This document shows, piece by piece, positions 33,740-41,782 of a DNA stretch of 64,000 bases. A model generated the notes under the pieces. The model did not search any database and was not told where the DNA came from. It saw only the letters and a list, made by a program, of their open reading frames with translations. Made by a program: the position numbers and the translations under genes. Source of the stretch: Pseudomonas sp. UBA5706. Lineage in GTDB: Bacteria; Pseudomonadota; Gammaproteobacteria; Pseudomonadales; Pseudomonadaceae. How positions within the stretch are numbered: position 1 is the first letter of the stretch; each line of letters begins with the position of its first letter. Location: the NCBI RefSeq assembly GCF_002419965.1, contig NZ_DIHC01000030.1:1060-65059 (forward strand), read 5' to 3'.

Positions 33740-34414
33740 TCAATGCCCTCTGCGCAGCCGGAATTTGGCACGATTGCCCACACGTGCCAGCACCAGGCTC
33801 AGCCCCAGATAGATGACCGCGACCATCAGGTAAATCAGGTTGGTCTGGTAGGTTTCGCTGACCAGCATGCGTGCTTTGAAGGCCAGTTCCGGAACCGCAG
33901 CAGCCGAGGCCAGCGACGTGTCCTTCAACAGGCTGATCGCAAAGTTGGACAGGCCAGGCAAGGCCAACTTGACGGACTGAGGCAGGATGATGATGCGCAT
34001 TGCCATGCGTCGGGTCATGCCGATGGCCCAAGCCGCTTCACCCTGCCCTCGGTCCACGTTGTTGATGCTGGAGCGAAAGATTTCGCAGAGAATCGCCGCG
34101 CCATTGAGGCCGAAACCGATGATCGCCGCGACAGTGGCCGGCAGCGTCAAACCCAGACGCGTCAGGCCGAAGTACAGGATGAACAGCTGGGTCAGGATCG
34201 GCACGTTCCGAAACAGCTCCAGGTACACGCTGGCCAGGGACCGCAGCCACAGATGTCGTGACAGGCGCATCAATGCCAGGGCGAACCCTAATAGCATGGC
34301 CACCACGAACGAGGCGGCGGTCAGGCCAACGGTGCTCAACGCGCCCAGCCCAAGCACCTTGAGGAAGTACGGAAACAAGCTTGCGGCGTGTTCCCATTCG
34401 CTCATAAACGCCAT
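33740..34414 (-). CDS. Polar amino-acid ABC importer permease, partner subunit
   Basis: The 224-residue HisQ/GlnP-type permease has an N-terminal helix (VLGLGALSTVGLTAASFVVA), ELFRNVPILTQLFILYFG and the EAA loop GEAAWAIGMTRRMAMRIIILP. AGGAG lies nine bases upstream of ATG 34414. It sits three bases after the ATPase gene, and its partner follows after one base. Confidence 0.9.
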   Translation of the reverse strand: MAFMSEWEHAASLFPYFLKVLGLGALSTVGLTAASFVVAMLLGFALALMRLSRHLWLRSLASVYLELFRNVPILTQLFILYFGLTRLGLTLPATVAAIIGFGLNGAAILCEIFRSSINNVDRGQGEAAWAIGMTRRMAMRIIILPQSVKLALPGLSNFAISLLKDTSLASAAAVPELAFKARMLVSETYQTNLIYLMVAVIYLGLSLVLARVGNRAKFRLRRGH

Positions 34415-34417
34415 GAA

Positions 34418-35215
34418 TCAGCGCTCCTGCACAGCGCGCAGGAAAGCACGCGTGCGCTCGACCTGGCTTTCGCGGAACACCTGCACCGGCGTGCCCTGCT
34501 CGACAATACGCCCGTCCGCCATGAACACCACCTGATCGCTGACCTGCTCGGCAAACCGCATCTCATGGGTGACGATGATCATGGTCATGCCCTCTTCCGC
34601 CAGTTGATGCATCACCCCGAGTACTTCGCCTACCAATTCCGGGTCCAGCGCCGAGGTGGCTTCATCGAACAATATCAATTTGGGCTCCATCGCCAACGCC
34701 CGGGCAATCGCCACGCGCTGCTGCTGGCCACCGGAAAGCTGGTCCGGATACGCCCGCTCCTTGCCGTGCAAGCCAACCTTGGCCAGTAACGCGCGGGCCT
34801 GATCCGTCACTTCAGCAGCCTGGCGCCCCTGTACCTTCAGCGGGCCGAGCGTAATGTTCTGCAGCACGGTGAGGTGCGCGAAAAGGTTGAAACGCTGAAA
34901 CACCATGCCAATGGCGCCACGCATTCGCGCCAACTCCACGTCACGCAATGGCACCCGCCGCAAGCCCACCTGGCGCTGCCCCATCAGCTGATTTTCGATA
35001 TAGACGTCACCGCTGGTGGGTTGCTCCAGATAATTAATACAGCGCAGCAAGGTGGTCTTGCCTGAGCCACTTGGGCCGATCAGCGATACTTTCTGGCCGG
35101 GCAGAACGTTGAGATCGATACCCTTGAGCACCTCGATCCGGCCGAACGATTTGTGCAGCGCCTGAATGCGCACAAGCGGCTGCCCCGCGAAGGCGGGAGG
35201 GACTGTGTAAGACAT
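34418..35215 (-). CDS. Polar amino-acid ABC importer ATPase
   Basis: This 265-residue ATPase has the HisP/GlnQ pattern: Walker A GPSGSGKTT, Q-loop in VFQRFNLFAHLTVLQNI, signature LSGGQQQRVAIARAL, Walker B ILFDEATSALDPELV and H-loop VTHEM. It energises the two permeases downstream. The binding-protein gene ends 38 bases upstream. Confidence 0.93.
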   Translation of the reverse strand: MSYTVPPAFAGQPLVRIQALHKSFGRIEVLKGIDLNVLPGQKVSLIGPSGSGKTTLLRCINYLEQPTSGDVYIENQLMGQRQVGLRRVPLRDVELARMRGAIGMVFQRFNLFAHLTVLQNITLGPLKVQGRQAAEVTDQARALLAKVGLHGKERAYPDQLSGGQQQRVAIARALAMEPKLILFDEATSALDPELVGEVLGVMHQLAEEGMTMIIVTHEMRFAEQVSDQVVFMADGRIVEQGTPVQVFRESQVERTRAFLRAVQER

Positions 35216-35253
35216 AGCGAAGCCCTTTTGCGACTATCGAAGACAGCGACGGA

Positions 35254-36222
35254 TCAGCTGTACGCCTGGCTGAAATCGCGTGACGGATGCGCGAATGGGC
35301 CGATTAGATTGCCCTGGGCATCGCGGTCGACGTCAAGACGCGGATCGACCGGGGTCGGTACCAGGTAGTCCGGGTTCCTGATGCCATACCTGGCGAGGAT
35401 GGGGGCGATCTGGCCAGTGGACTTGAGCCAGCGTACGCCCTGATTGACCGCGTCGAACAAGTCCTTGTTTTGCGGGTAGATACCCCAGATCGCTTGAAAC
35501 TTGCCGGTCAGGTTGGGGTAGCGCTCATCGAAGGCAATCGGGATCTGTTTGAGCTTCATGCCGGGATTCTGCAGGATCATGTAATCGATGGTTGGCGCGT
35601 CCAGCACTGCGAAATCCAGGCGCCCGGCAACCACGTCGCGGATACAGGCGTCGGAGTTGTCGTAGAGCTTGACCTCCTTTACGCCGGGGATCTTCTTCAT
35701 GTCCGGGACCACCGAATAGCCGGTATTGCTGCCCAGCGTGCGGCCCTTGAGGTCATCGGCGCTGATGCTGGCAGCGAACGGCTCGGTGTCGCGCATGATG
35801 ATGTAGGCCCCGGTGTAGAACACCGGATCGGTCAGCAGCAGGATTTTCGAACGCATCGGATTCCAGGCGAAATTGCCGCCGAACCAGTCCGCACGACCGG
35901 AGCGCACCGCCTCGATCACGGCCGGAAAGCCCATGGGCAAGATGTCCAGCTTGAGCTCGAGTCGATCAGCGATCAGCTTGAGCATTTCCAGATCGGTACC
36001 CACCGGCTGCCCGTCGCGTACGGCGCCCAGCGGCATGTCGCCCATGCACGCGGCTGTCAGGTAACCGGAACGAATAGTCTTGATCGGCGCTCCGGCCGCA
36101 AAAGTGCCTGGCACGCGGCCGAGCATGCCTGCAGCCACACAGGCGACAGCACCGTAGCCTGATGCCTTGAGCAGTGCACGACGGGAAAGGCCACGTTGCA
36201 AGAGAATCGAATCTGAGGTCAT
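35254..36222 (-). CDS. Amino-acid ABC importer binding protein with Tat-type signal
   Basis: The 322-residue protein belongs to the family-3 solute-binding proteins: RDGQPVGTDLEMLKLIADRL, LDILPMGFPAVIEAVRSGRA, LKGRTLGSNTGYSV and GRLDFAVLDAPTIDYM. Its signal peptide carries a twin-arginine motif (LSRRALLKASG) and a moderately hydrophobic core, suggesting export in folded form, which is unusual but known for this family. It should deliver an amino acid or amine to the importer. First gene of the operon; a divergent XRE-cupin regulator lies across a 248-bp gap with an inverted repeat. Confidence 0.88.
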   Translation of the reverse strand: MTSDSILLQRGLSRRALLKASGYGAVACVAAGMLGRVPGTFAAGAPIKTIRSGYLTAACMGDMPLGAVRDGQPVGTDLEMLKLIADRLELKLDILPMGFPAVIEAVRSGRADWFGGNFAWNPMRSKILLLTDPVFYTGAYIIMRDTEPFAASISADDLKGRTLGSNTGYSVVPDMKKIPGVKEVKLYDNSDACIRDVVAGRLDFAVLDAPTIDYMILQNPGMKLKQIPIAFDERYPNLTGKFQAIWGIYPQNKDLFDAVNQGVRWLKSTGQIAPILARYGIRNPDYLVPTPVDPRLDVDRDAQGNLIGPFAHPSRDFSQAYS

Positions 36223-36363
36223 GTGTCACCTACCAGGGAGAAGTGATGGACTGGTTACGTTGTCCGATGACGAGCGCGAACGTCGAACAACAGCGGGCAG
36301 GCTGAACAATGAGGCGGTGAAGCTGATTGGTTTTGTGTTGGCGAGATGAAATCTATAACCGAT

Positions 36364-36379
36364 TTTGCATAAATGCAAA
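36364..36379. promoter_or_regulatory. Inverted repeat, candidate operator for the XRE-cupin regulator
   Basis: TTTGCATAAATGCAAA is a perfect 7-bp inverted repeat with a two-base centre in the 248-bp gap between the divergent importer operon and the regulator gene. A further ATGCAAA half-site lies at 36412-36418 and a related TGCAAAA at 36403-36409. The area is strongly AT-rich. Confidence 0.5.
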
Positions 36380-36470
36380 TATTTTTCTTTATTGAGATAA
36401 TGTGCAAAAGAATGCAAAATCCCTGCCGGCCGCCCTCTTCCCCTCTAACTCCGCAATAGGACGTTTTTTC

Positions 36471-37118
36471 ATGAGCGATCACCCACGCGCCAAAGCGGCG
36501 CCCCCCACGAACGCTCAACCGTTGGAAGCAGCACCGTCGGAGGTTACGCCGACATCCTCCGAACCGATTCATGAGCCGGGGCCGATGATCGCGATGCAGC
36601 GCAAACGCCTGAAATGGTCATTGACCCGCCTGGCCGAGAAATCCAAGGTTTCGATTTCGACCATTTCGAGAATCGAGAACGGATTGATTTCGCCCACTTA
36701 CGCGGTGCTGGCACGCCTGTGTGAAGCGTTGGAAATCCGGTGGGCCGACATGCTTGGCACTGAAGAGCAGCGATTTGCAAAGGGTTGCAGGGTGGTTAAC
36801 CGCGCGGGTGCAGGCGTGATGCACAGCACGGCGCGCGGCGTGTACGAATGGTTGGGCGCGGAGCTAGCCACCAAGAGCATGGAGCCGACCATCGTCGACG
36901 CAGTGCCGGACACCGGGTTGCGCGCGCTCGAAGGGCATCAGGGAGAAGAGTTTTTGCTAGTGCTGGAAGGCAGCATCGTGTTTTTCATGCAGGACTATGC
37001 GCCGCTGCAGATGAGTCAGGGCGACAGTGTCTATTTCGACGGCTCGATTCCCCACGCCTACTACGGCGCTACACAGCCTGCACGATTCCTCAGCATCGTG
37101 TCGCGCAACCGCGGTTGA
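36471..37118 (+). CDS. XRE-family regulator with cupin domain
   Basis: This 215-residue protein joins an N-terminal helix-turn-helix of the lambda-repressor type (about 45-98; RLAEKSKVSISTISRIENG) to a C-terminal cupin barrel (about 145-212; GHQGEEFLLVLEGSIVFFMQ, GDSVYFDGSIPHAYYG). Such regulators, like PuuR and SutR, usually sense a small amine, amino acid or thiol through the cupin. It is divergent to the amino-acid importer/DadA operon and very likely represses or activates it. The ATG at 36471 has AGGA upstream; a longer frame from 36402 would overlap the operator region. Confidence 0.85.
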   Translation: MSDHPRAKAAPPTNAQPLEAAPSEVTPTSSEPIHEPGPMIAMQRKRLKWSLTRLAEKSKVSISTISRIENGLISPTYAVLARLCEALEIRWADMLGTEEQRFAKGCRVVNRAGAGVMHSTARGVYEWLGAELATKSMEPTIVDAVPDTGLRALEGHQGEEFLLVLEGSIVFFMQDYAPLQMSQGDSVYFDGSIPHAYYGATQPARFLSIVSRNRG

Positions 37119-37316
37119 CGATACGCCGCATGCGCTAGGCGGCGTGATTCAGCGCAAACCCTGTGTGGATGCCGTAACCGCTCTGGATCAAGGGCGGCCG
37201 GCTGGAGCAGATCCTGTCAGAAGTGCTCTTCAAACGCTGGCCTGGCGGCAGCTGCGACATTAGGTGCCGAGATCGAGCCTGCGGTCAGCCCCATCCAATC
37301 CCCCATCCAACAGGTG

Positions 37317-38087
37317 CTACTGCAGATTGACGAACAGGCCACCATCAACCAGCAACGATGCACCGGTTACGTACCTGGCCATATCCGAGGCCAGGAACAC
37401 GATCGGCCCGGCGACATCTTCCGGCTCACCCAAGCGGCCCAACGGCATGCGCGAGATCATGTAGGCCAGTTTCTCCTCGTCGGCCAGGTCTTGCTTGTTG
37501 ATGTCGGTGGCGATCGTGCCCGGCAGCACCGAATTGCAGCGAATACCGTACGGCCCCAATGCAATGGCGCAGGACTGCATCAGCGAGTGCAGCCCGGCCT
37601 TGGTGGGGGTGTAGTGGGTCTGCATGCCGCCGCCCACTAGCGCACTGATCGAACTGACGGCGATGATCGCACCGCCCTTGCCTTGGTTCTTCATCTGGTT
37701 GGCCGCCGCCTGCACCGCGAAGTAGGCGCCATTCAGGTTGGTGTTGACGGTCTTCAGATAAACCTCGCGGGGCATGTCGAGGAATGAGTGAAACGGACAG
37801 ATACCGGCATTGTTGACGAACACATCGACAGTGCCGAAGGCCTTGACAGCCGCAGCGACCAGACACTCGCCGGTATCCGGATCGGCGGCGTCGCTGCCCA
37901 CTTCGATGGCTTGGCCGTCGAAGGCTGCGATTTCCTCGATCAGGCCGTGTGCCGCTTCGCGGCCTTGGGCGCTACCACTGTGGCCGATGACCACCCGCCC
38001 CCCTTGTCGTGCGCATTCCCTGGCCGCCGCGCGACCTATACCACGAGAGGCGCCGGTGATAATGACGGTTTTGCCTGCCAATAACAT
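37317..38087 (-). CDS. SDR-family dehydrogenase, probable L-rhamnose 1-dehydrogenase
   Basis: The 256-residue protein is a classical short-chain dehydrogenase with the cofactor motif TGASRGIGRA (11-20), NNAG near 92, catalytic Ser in AVSSISALVGGG, and Tyr-Lys in HYTPTKAG. From context it should oxidise L-rhamnose to L-rhamnono-lactone with NAD(P)+ in the cytoplasm. It is the last gene of a minus-strand operon with a lactonase, RhaM and RhaT. The assignment to rhamnose is inferred from those partners, since SDR sequence alone does not fix the sugar. Confidence 0.8.
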   Translation of the reverse strand: MLLAGKTVIITGASRGIGRAAARECARQGGRVVIGHSGSAQGREAAHGLIEEIAAFDGQAIEVGSDAADPDTGECLVAAAVKAFGTVDVFVNNAGICPFHSFLDMPREVYLKTVNTNLNGAYFAVQAAANQMKNQGKGGAIIAVSSISALVGGGMQTHYTPTKAGLHSLMQSCAIALGPYGIRCNSVLPGTIATDINKQDLADEEKLAYMISRMPLGRLGEPEDVAGPIVFLASDMARYVTGASLLVDGGLFVNLQ

Positions 38088-38128
38088 AAAAACTCCTTAA
38101 TGAACGAAGCCAGGAATCGGCCGCGGAT

Positions 38129-39187
38129 TCAGCTTAGATAGTTGCCATAACCGACCATGCCAATGGCGCCGAGAATCACTGCGATGCCCGCCACCAGCAC
38201 GCCCTTGTTGGACGCACTGGTGCCCTGCCATTCGCGGAAATACAAACCCCAGCAATTGGACACAATGATGATGAAAGACATGTGCAGGACCCAGGAACTG
38301 GCGTCGTTGTGCAGTCGGGTCTCGCCCATGCCATAGAAGAAGAACTGCAGGAACCAAAGCGTTCCAGCGCTGGCCACCAGCAGGTAATTGCGCAGCAGCG
38401 GCATTTGCGTATTGGTGTAGTCGCCAAAGCTGCGATTGCGCAGGTTCAGCCACAGGCACCAGAGGGCATTGGTGGACAACCCGCCCCACATGATCACCAT
38501 GAAGGTCACGTTGTTCTGAAACAGGCTGTTGGCACCATGGGCGACAGCGGCTTGGGCCAAGGGACGGCCCGCTGAAATGCCATAGCTGAAACAGGCGCTG
38601 AGCACGCCTGAAATCACTGCTACCAGCGCGCCCTTGCTCAGGGAAAACTCACTGACGCTGGCGAACTTGGTTTCTGCCGAGACCTCCCGCTCCTTGAGCA
38701 CCCCGGCGCGCCCGCACAAGGCGATGCCCACCAGCGAAACCGCAACGCCCCAAAGGACCCAGTTGCCACTCGAACGGGTCATCATCTGGCTCAAGGTGCC
38801 CGCCGTGGCGTCGGTGAACAGGTCGCGATACAGAGCCGGCATCAAAGCGCCCAGCGCCGAGGTCAGCCCCATGACCAGCGACATGCCCAGAGACAGGCCC
38901 AGATAGCGCATGGTCAGGCCGAACGTCAGCCCCCCGATGCCCCACAAAACGCCGAACAGGTAAGTCCAGAACAATGTGCTCATGTCGGCTTGGCGCAGGA
39001 TGTCGACGAATCCCGGCACGGTCAGTTGCGCAGCGATCAGCGGCACGATCAACCAGGAAACCAGGCCGCCTGTGATCCAGTAACTTTCCCAATGCCAGCC
39101 GCGCACTTTCTTGTACGGAATGTAGAAACTGCCGGAAGACGCGCCTCCAATGAAATGCAGCAATACGCCGAGCAGAATGACTTCCAC
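38129..39187 (-). CDS. rhaT: RhaT-like L-rhamnose/proton symporter
   Basis: This 352-residue membrane protein follows E. coli RhaT: an opening LLGVLLHFIGGASSGSFYIP, then YKKVRGWHWESYWITGGLVSW, and the signature GLTMRYLGLSLGMSLVMGLT, with about ten membrane helices. It imports L-rhamnose with a proton across the inner membrane. A GTG at 39187 has AAAGGA eight bases upstream and gives the usual length; a longer frame lacks support. RhaM is just upstream and the dehydrogenase downstream. Confidence 0.87.
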   Translation of the reverse strand: MEVILLGVLLHFIGGASSGSFYIPYKKVRGWHWESYWITGGLVSWLIVPLIAAQLTVPGFVDILRQADMSTLFWTYLFGVLWGIGGLTFGLTMRYLGLSLGMSLVMGLTSALGALMPALYRDLFTDATAGTLSQMMTRSSGNWVLWGVAVSLVGIALCGRAGVLKEREVSAETKFASVSEFSLSKGALVAVISGVLSACFSYGISAGRPLAQAAVAHGANSLFQNNVTFMVIMWGGLSTNALWCLWLNLRNRSFGDYTNTQMPLLRNYLLVASAGTLWFLQFFFYGMGETRLHNDASSWVLHMSFIIIVSNCWGLYFREWQGTSASNKGVLVAGIAVILGAIGMVGYGNYLS

Positions 39188-39238
39188 GCTGTATGTCCTT
39201 TTATTGTTATGGGCGTCGCCGAAAACCAAGTGCCAGGC

Positions 39239-39559
39239 TCAGTCCCGATTGAGGCTGAACATCGGTTGAAGATCGATCGCGATGGGTGAGGCGTCAGGGT
39301 GGCTGGGCATGATCGACTGCATGTGCTGCCACCAACGTTGCATTACCGCCAGGCGCGGCAGCTGATCCAGCAGGTGCTCGTCTTCATGGGTCAGCACGGC
39401 AAACAGTGCAAGCGATTCGGGGTCGAGGAATATTCGGTAATCCAGCACCCCGGCGGCACGCAACGCGGCGACCAGGTCGGGCCATATCTGCTCGTGGCGG
39501 CTGCGGTAGGCCTCGGCCTGGCCGGGATTGAGCGACATTCGAAAGGCACGGACAGGCAT
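39239..39559 (-). CDS. rhaM: L-rhamnose mutarotase
   Basis: The 106-residue protein is of RhaM length and pattern: RAFRMSLNPGQAEAYRSRHE with the putative catalytic His22 in RHEQIWP, GVLDYRIFLDPESLALFAVL, and a Trp-rich segment AVMQRWWQHMQSIMP. It interconverts alpha and beta anomers of L-rhamnose, giving the dehydrogenase its preferred form. Its ATG overlaps the stop of the amidohydrolase gene by one base (TGATG). Confidence 0.9.
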   Translation of the reverse strand: MPVRAFRMSLNPGQAEAYRSRHEQIWPDLVAALRAAGVLDYRIFLDPESLALFAVLTHEDEHLLDQLPRLAVMQRWWQHMQSIMPSHPDASPIAIDLQPMFSLNRD

Positions 39560-40440
39560 CAGTTTGGCTCCGGGAAAGCGGGCAGCGAATAGGCGTTACC
39601 GACGTTGTGCAGGAAGAACTTCTCCTGCACCGATACCGGCTTGTCGGCCACGCTTTGCCTGACCAACTGCAAGGTACTGTCGAAGTCAGCGATTGAATCG
39701 CTGTTGGGCCAGTCACTGCCGAAAAAGCAGCGATGCTCGCCAAACGCTTCCCACAGATAAGCCAGCCGATGACGGTAGAACTCTGGGTCAGTCACCAGTT
39801 TGCCGGCAGTGTGCTGGGGTATTTCCGCAAGCTTTGCGTAGACATTCGGTCGCTCGGCCAAGGCGAATACGTCACGCTGAAATTCAGCCAGTTGCCCCTC
39901 GGGCACAGCCGCGTTGGGCAGGTGGTCAACGACGATTCGCAGAGTCGGCACGGCATCGGTCAGGCGCAGTAGCCCCTTGATCAGGCGCGGATCGGGATTG
40001 GCGCTGTCCAGCGTGCGACCGGATGCCGCCAGCCGCCGCATCGCATCGATGAAACCGGGCCGGCTCTGGTCGTCCAGCAAGTCGCGCTGCCAGAGGTTGC
40101 CATAGCGCAAGCCCAAAAACAGCGGCTCGGTTTCCAGCACGCCCAGATCCTGATGAAACGCTGCGTCGAGCGGAGAAAGGTTGCCGACGAACCCCAGCAA
40201 GCGTGGGCTTTGGCGCAGGGTTGCCAATAGCCAGTGGTTATCCCGCCGCCAGGGACTGGCTTCTACCACGATGGCGCCGATGATCGGGTGGGACTGAACG
40301 AGCTGCCAGTAGGTGTCCGGCAGTGCTGCGCCGTGCAGTGGATGCCCCTGCTCAGGCCAAGGAATACCCTCAGGCCGAGACGCGTCGAAGAGATGGATGT
40401 GGCTATCGATGATCGGGCCGGTGTAACGGTCAGCAGTCAT
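39559..40440 (-). CDS. Amidohydrolase-family lactonase, probable L-rhamnono-gamma-lactonase
   Basis: This 293-residue protein is a COG3618-type metal-dependent hydrolase. It starts with IIDSHIHLFDASRP (metal-binding HxH), then has VVEASPWRRDNHWLL, VVDHLPNA and the late FFGSDWPNSDSIADF Asp motif. In non-phosphorylated rhamnose and fucose pathways this family opens the sugar lactone to the free acid. Here it would form L-rhamnonate. It is the first gene of the minus-strand operon, and a TAA-N11-TTA box lies upstream at 40505. Confidence 0.85.
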   Translation of the reverse strand: MTADRYTGPIIDSHIHLFDASRPEGIPWPEQGHPLHGAALPDTYWQLVQSHPIIGAIVVEASPWRRDNHWLLATLRQSPRLLGFVGNLSPLDAAFHQDLGVLETEPLFLGLRYGNLWQRDLLDDQSRPGFIDAMRRLAASGRTLDSANPDPRLIKGLLRLTDAVPTLRIVVDHLPNAAVPEGQLAEFQRDVFALAERPNVYAKLAEIPQHTAGKLVTDPEFYRHRLAYLWEAFGEHRCFFGSDWPNSDSIADFDSTLQLVRQSVADKPVSVQEKFFLHNVGNAYSLPAFPEPN

Positions 40441-40504
40441 GCTCGATTGCGTCCAGATTTGTTGTTATTAGCAACAGACTGTAGGGGCAGCTGCGATACG
40501 TGAC

Positions 40505-40521
40505 TAATCGATTTTGGGTTA
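40505..40521. promoter_or_regulatory. LysR-type box upstream of the lactonase operon
   Basis: CTAATCGATTTTGGGTTAG contains the dyad TAA-N11-TTA (40505-40521), the T-N11-A form bound by LysR-type regulators. The flanking TGACTAATCGA (40501-40511) recurs in inverted orientation at 41557-41567 in the LysR/MFS gap. The box is about 65 bp before the operon's first gene. Confidence 0.6.
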
Positions 40522-40564
40522 GCAACGATACCCTTACGGTATTGCCTGCGGCTGTGAAGACAGG

Positions 40565-41509
40565 TCAACAGGACTCCCGCGCACGCTTGCGCAGCAGGTC
40601 GATGAAATGCTGTAACTCGCGGCTCACCGGTTCATCCTTGCGCCGCAGCAGACCAAAAGGCGCCATCTGCGCATCCAGTGCCACGGGCAGCGCCTTGACC
40701 AGGCCCATCTTCAGGTAGTCGCGCATTGCCGATTCGGACAGCACCATCAGTGCGTCGGTCAATTGCACCAGTTGCTGCATCGAATACACCGAACTGCATT
40801 CGATGATGTCCGCTGGCATCGGCAGTTCCAGACGCTGTAACGCCTGTTCGATCGCAATCCGCGCAGGGCTGGTTTCCGGTTGCAGAATCCACGGCCAGTC
40901 CCTGACCAGTTCCTGCCATTGCAGCTTGCGTCGTCTGGCCAACGGGTGGCCACTGTGCACCACGGCGATCAGGCGTTCGTTACCCAGCGGCTCGAATTCA
41001 TAATGCTCACGATCATTGGCCGGGTTGCGCCGGGTGACGGCGATGTCCACGCGCCCCTGCTCCAGCAGCTGAACCACCTGGTCACTGGTGTCGCCCATGA
41101 TGCGAATCCGCAGTTGTGGGTTGAGACTCTTGATTTCGGCGACGGCCTTCATCACCAGGTCAGGCGCGGCGCCCATGATCGTGCCGATGGAAAGGTAGCC
41201 GTACCCGCCTTGCTTGCGTGCTGCAAGGTCTGCGGCCGCACGGTCCAGACCACTGAGGGCGGCTTCGGCAAAGCGCAACAGCTCGCGACCCAGCGCCGTG
41301 GGCCGCATGCCCCGTGGCAGCCGCTCGAACAGCTCGCAACCGAACATGTCTTCGATTTCCTGCAACATGCGGGTCGCTGCCGGCTGCGACATGTTCATGC
41401 TCAACGATGCACGGTGCATGTTCAGGCTTGAGCCCAGCACCACCAGCATCTGCAGATGCTTGTAACGCAGACGGCTGAACAGTTGCTGCGGGGATCGCTC
41501 GACACTCAT
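40565..41509 (-). CDS. LysR-family transcriptional regulator of the rhamnose cluster
   Basis: The 314-residue protein has a LysR N-terminal winged helix (about 12-75; SLNMHRASLSMNMSQPAATRM, EIEDMFGCELFERLPRGMRP) and a periplasmic-binding-like effector domain. It resembles the GbpR/CbL-type regulators of sugar-acid use. It lies between the two operons of the L-rhamnose pathway, and boxes with TAA-N11-TTA symmetry are found on both sides of it, so it very likely controls both. Effector may be L-rhamnose, rhamnonate or 2-keto-3-deoxyrhamnonate. Confidence 0.86.
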   Translation of the reverse strand: MSVERSPQQLFSRLRYKHLQMLVVLGSSLNMHRASLSMNMSQPAATRMLQEIEDMFGCELFERLPRGMRPTALGRELLRFAEAALSGLDRAAADLAARKQGGYGYLSIGTIMGAAPDLVMKAVAEIKSLNPQLRIRIMGDTSDQVVQLLEQGRVDIAVTRRNPANDREHYEFEPLGNERLIAVVHSGHPLARRRKLQWQELVRDWPWILQPETSPARIAIEQALQRLELPMPADIIECSSVYSMQQLVQLTDALMVLSESAMRDYLKMGLVKALPVALDAQMAPFGLLRRKDEPVSRELQHFIDLLRKRARESC

Positions 41510-41546
41510 GCTGCTCTCCTGATCGATAACCTGAAGGTATCAACTA

Positions 41547-41563
41547 TAAGCTTAATTCGATTA
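41547..41563. promoter_or_regulatory. LysR-type box in the LysR/MFS divergent gap
   Basis: ATAAGCTTAATTCGATTAG contains TAA-N11-TTA (41547-41563). The adjoining TCGATTAGTCA (41557-41567) is the exact reverse complement of TGACTAATCGA at 40501-40511. It is 38 bp from the LysR start and about 220 bp from the MFS start, fitting autoregulation and control of the plus-strand operon. Confidence 0.6.
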
Positions 41564-41782
41564 GTCAGGCATCAAAGCCACGCAGTAGAGTCTGTCCCAC
41601 AAGAAAACCCACCCATCGAGGTGCATGACATGACGTTCTCCCCTGCTTGCCTGTCGCCATCGCCTACGACGCCTCCCGGTTGTTCCTTTCGACGCCCAGT
41701 CCCCACTTCTTGTTGAGGCGCCTGTAACCCCTACGCTTTTTCAGCAAATACGCAGTCGAATAATTCCAAAAAGGAAACTGAC

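Noticed and set aside
37119..37316. Possible gene remnant between the XRE-cupin regulator and the SDR gene
   Set aside because: A short frame reads GRLEQILSEVLFKRWPGGS but has no start, no homologue I recognise and ends quickly.
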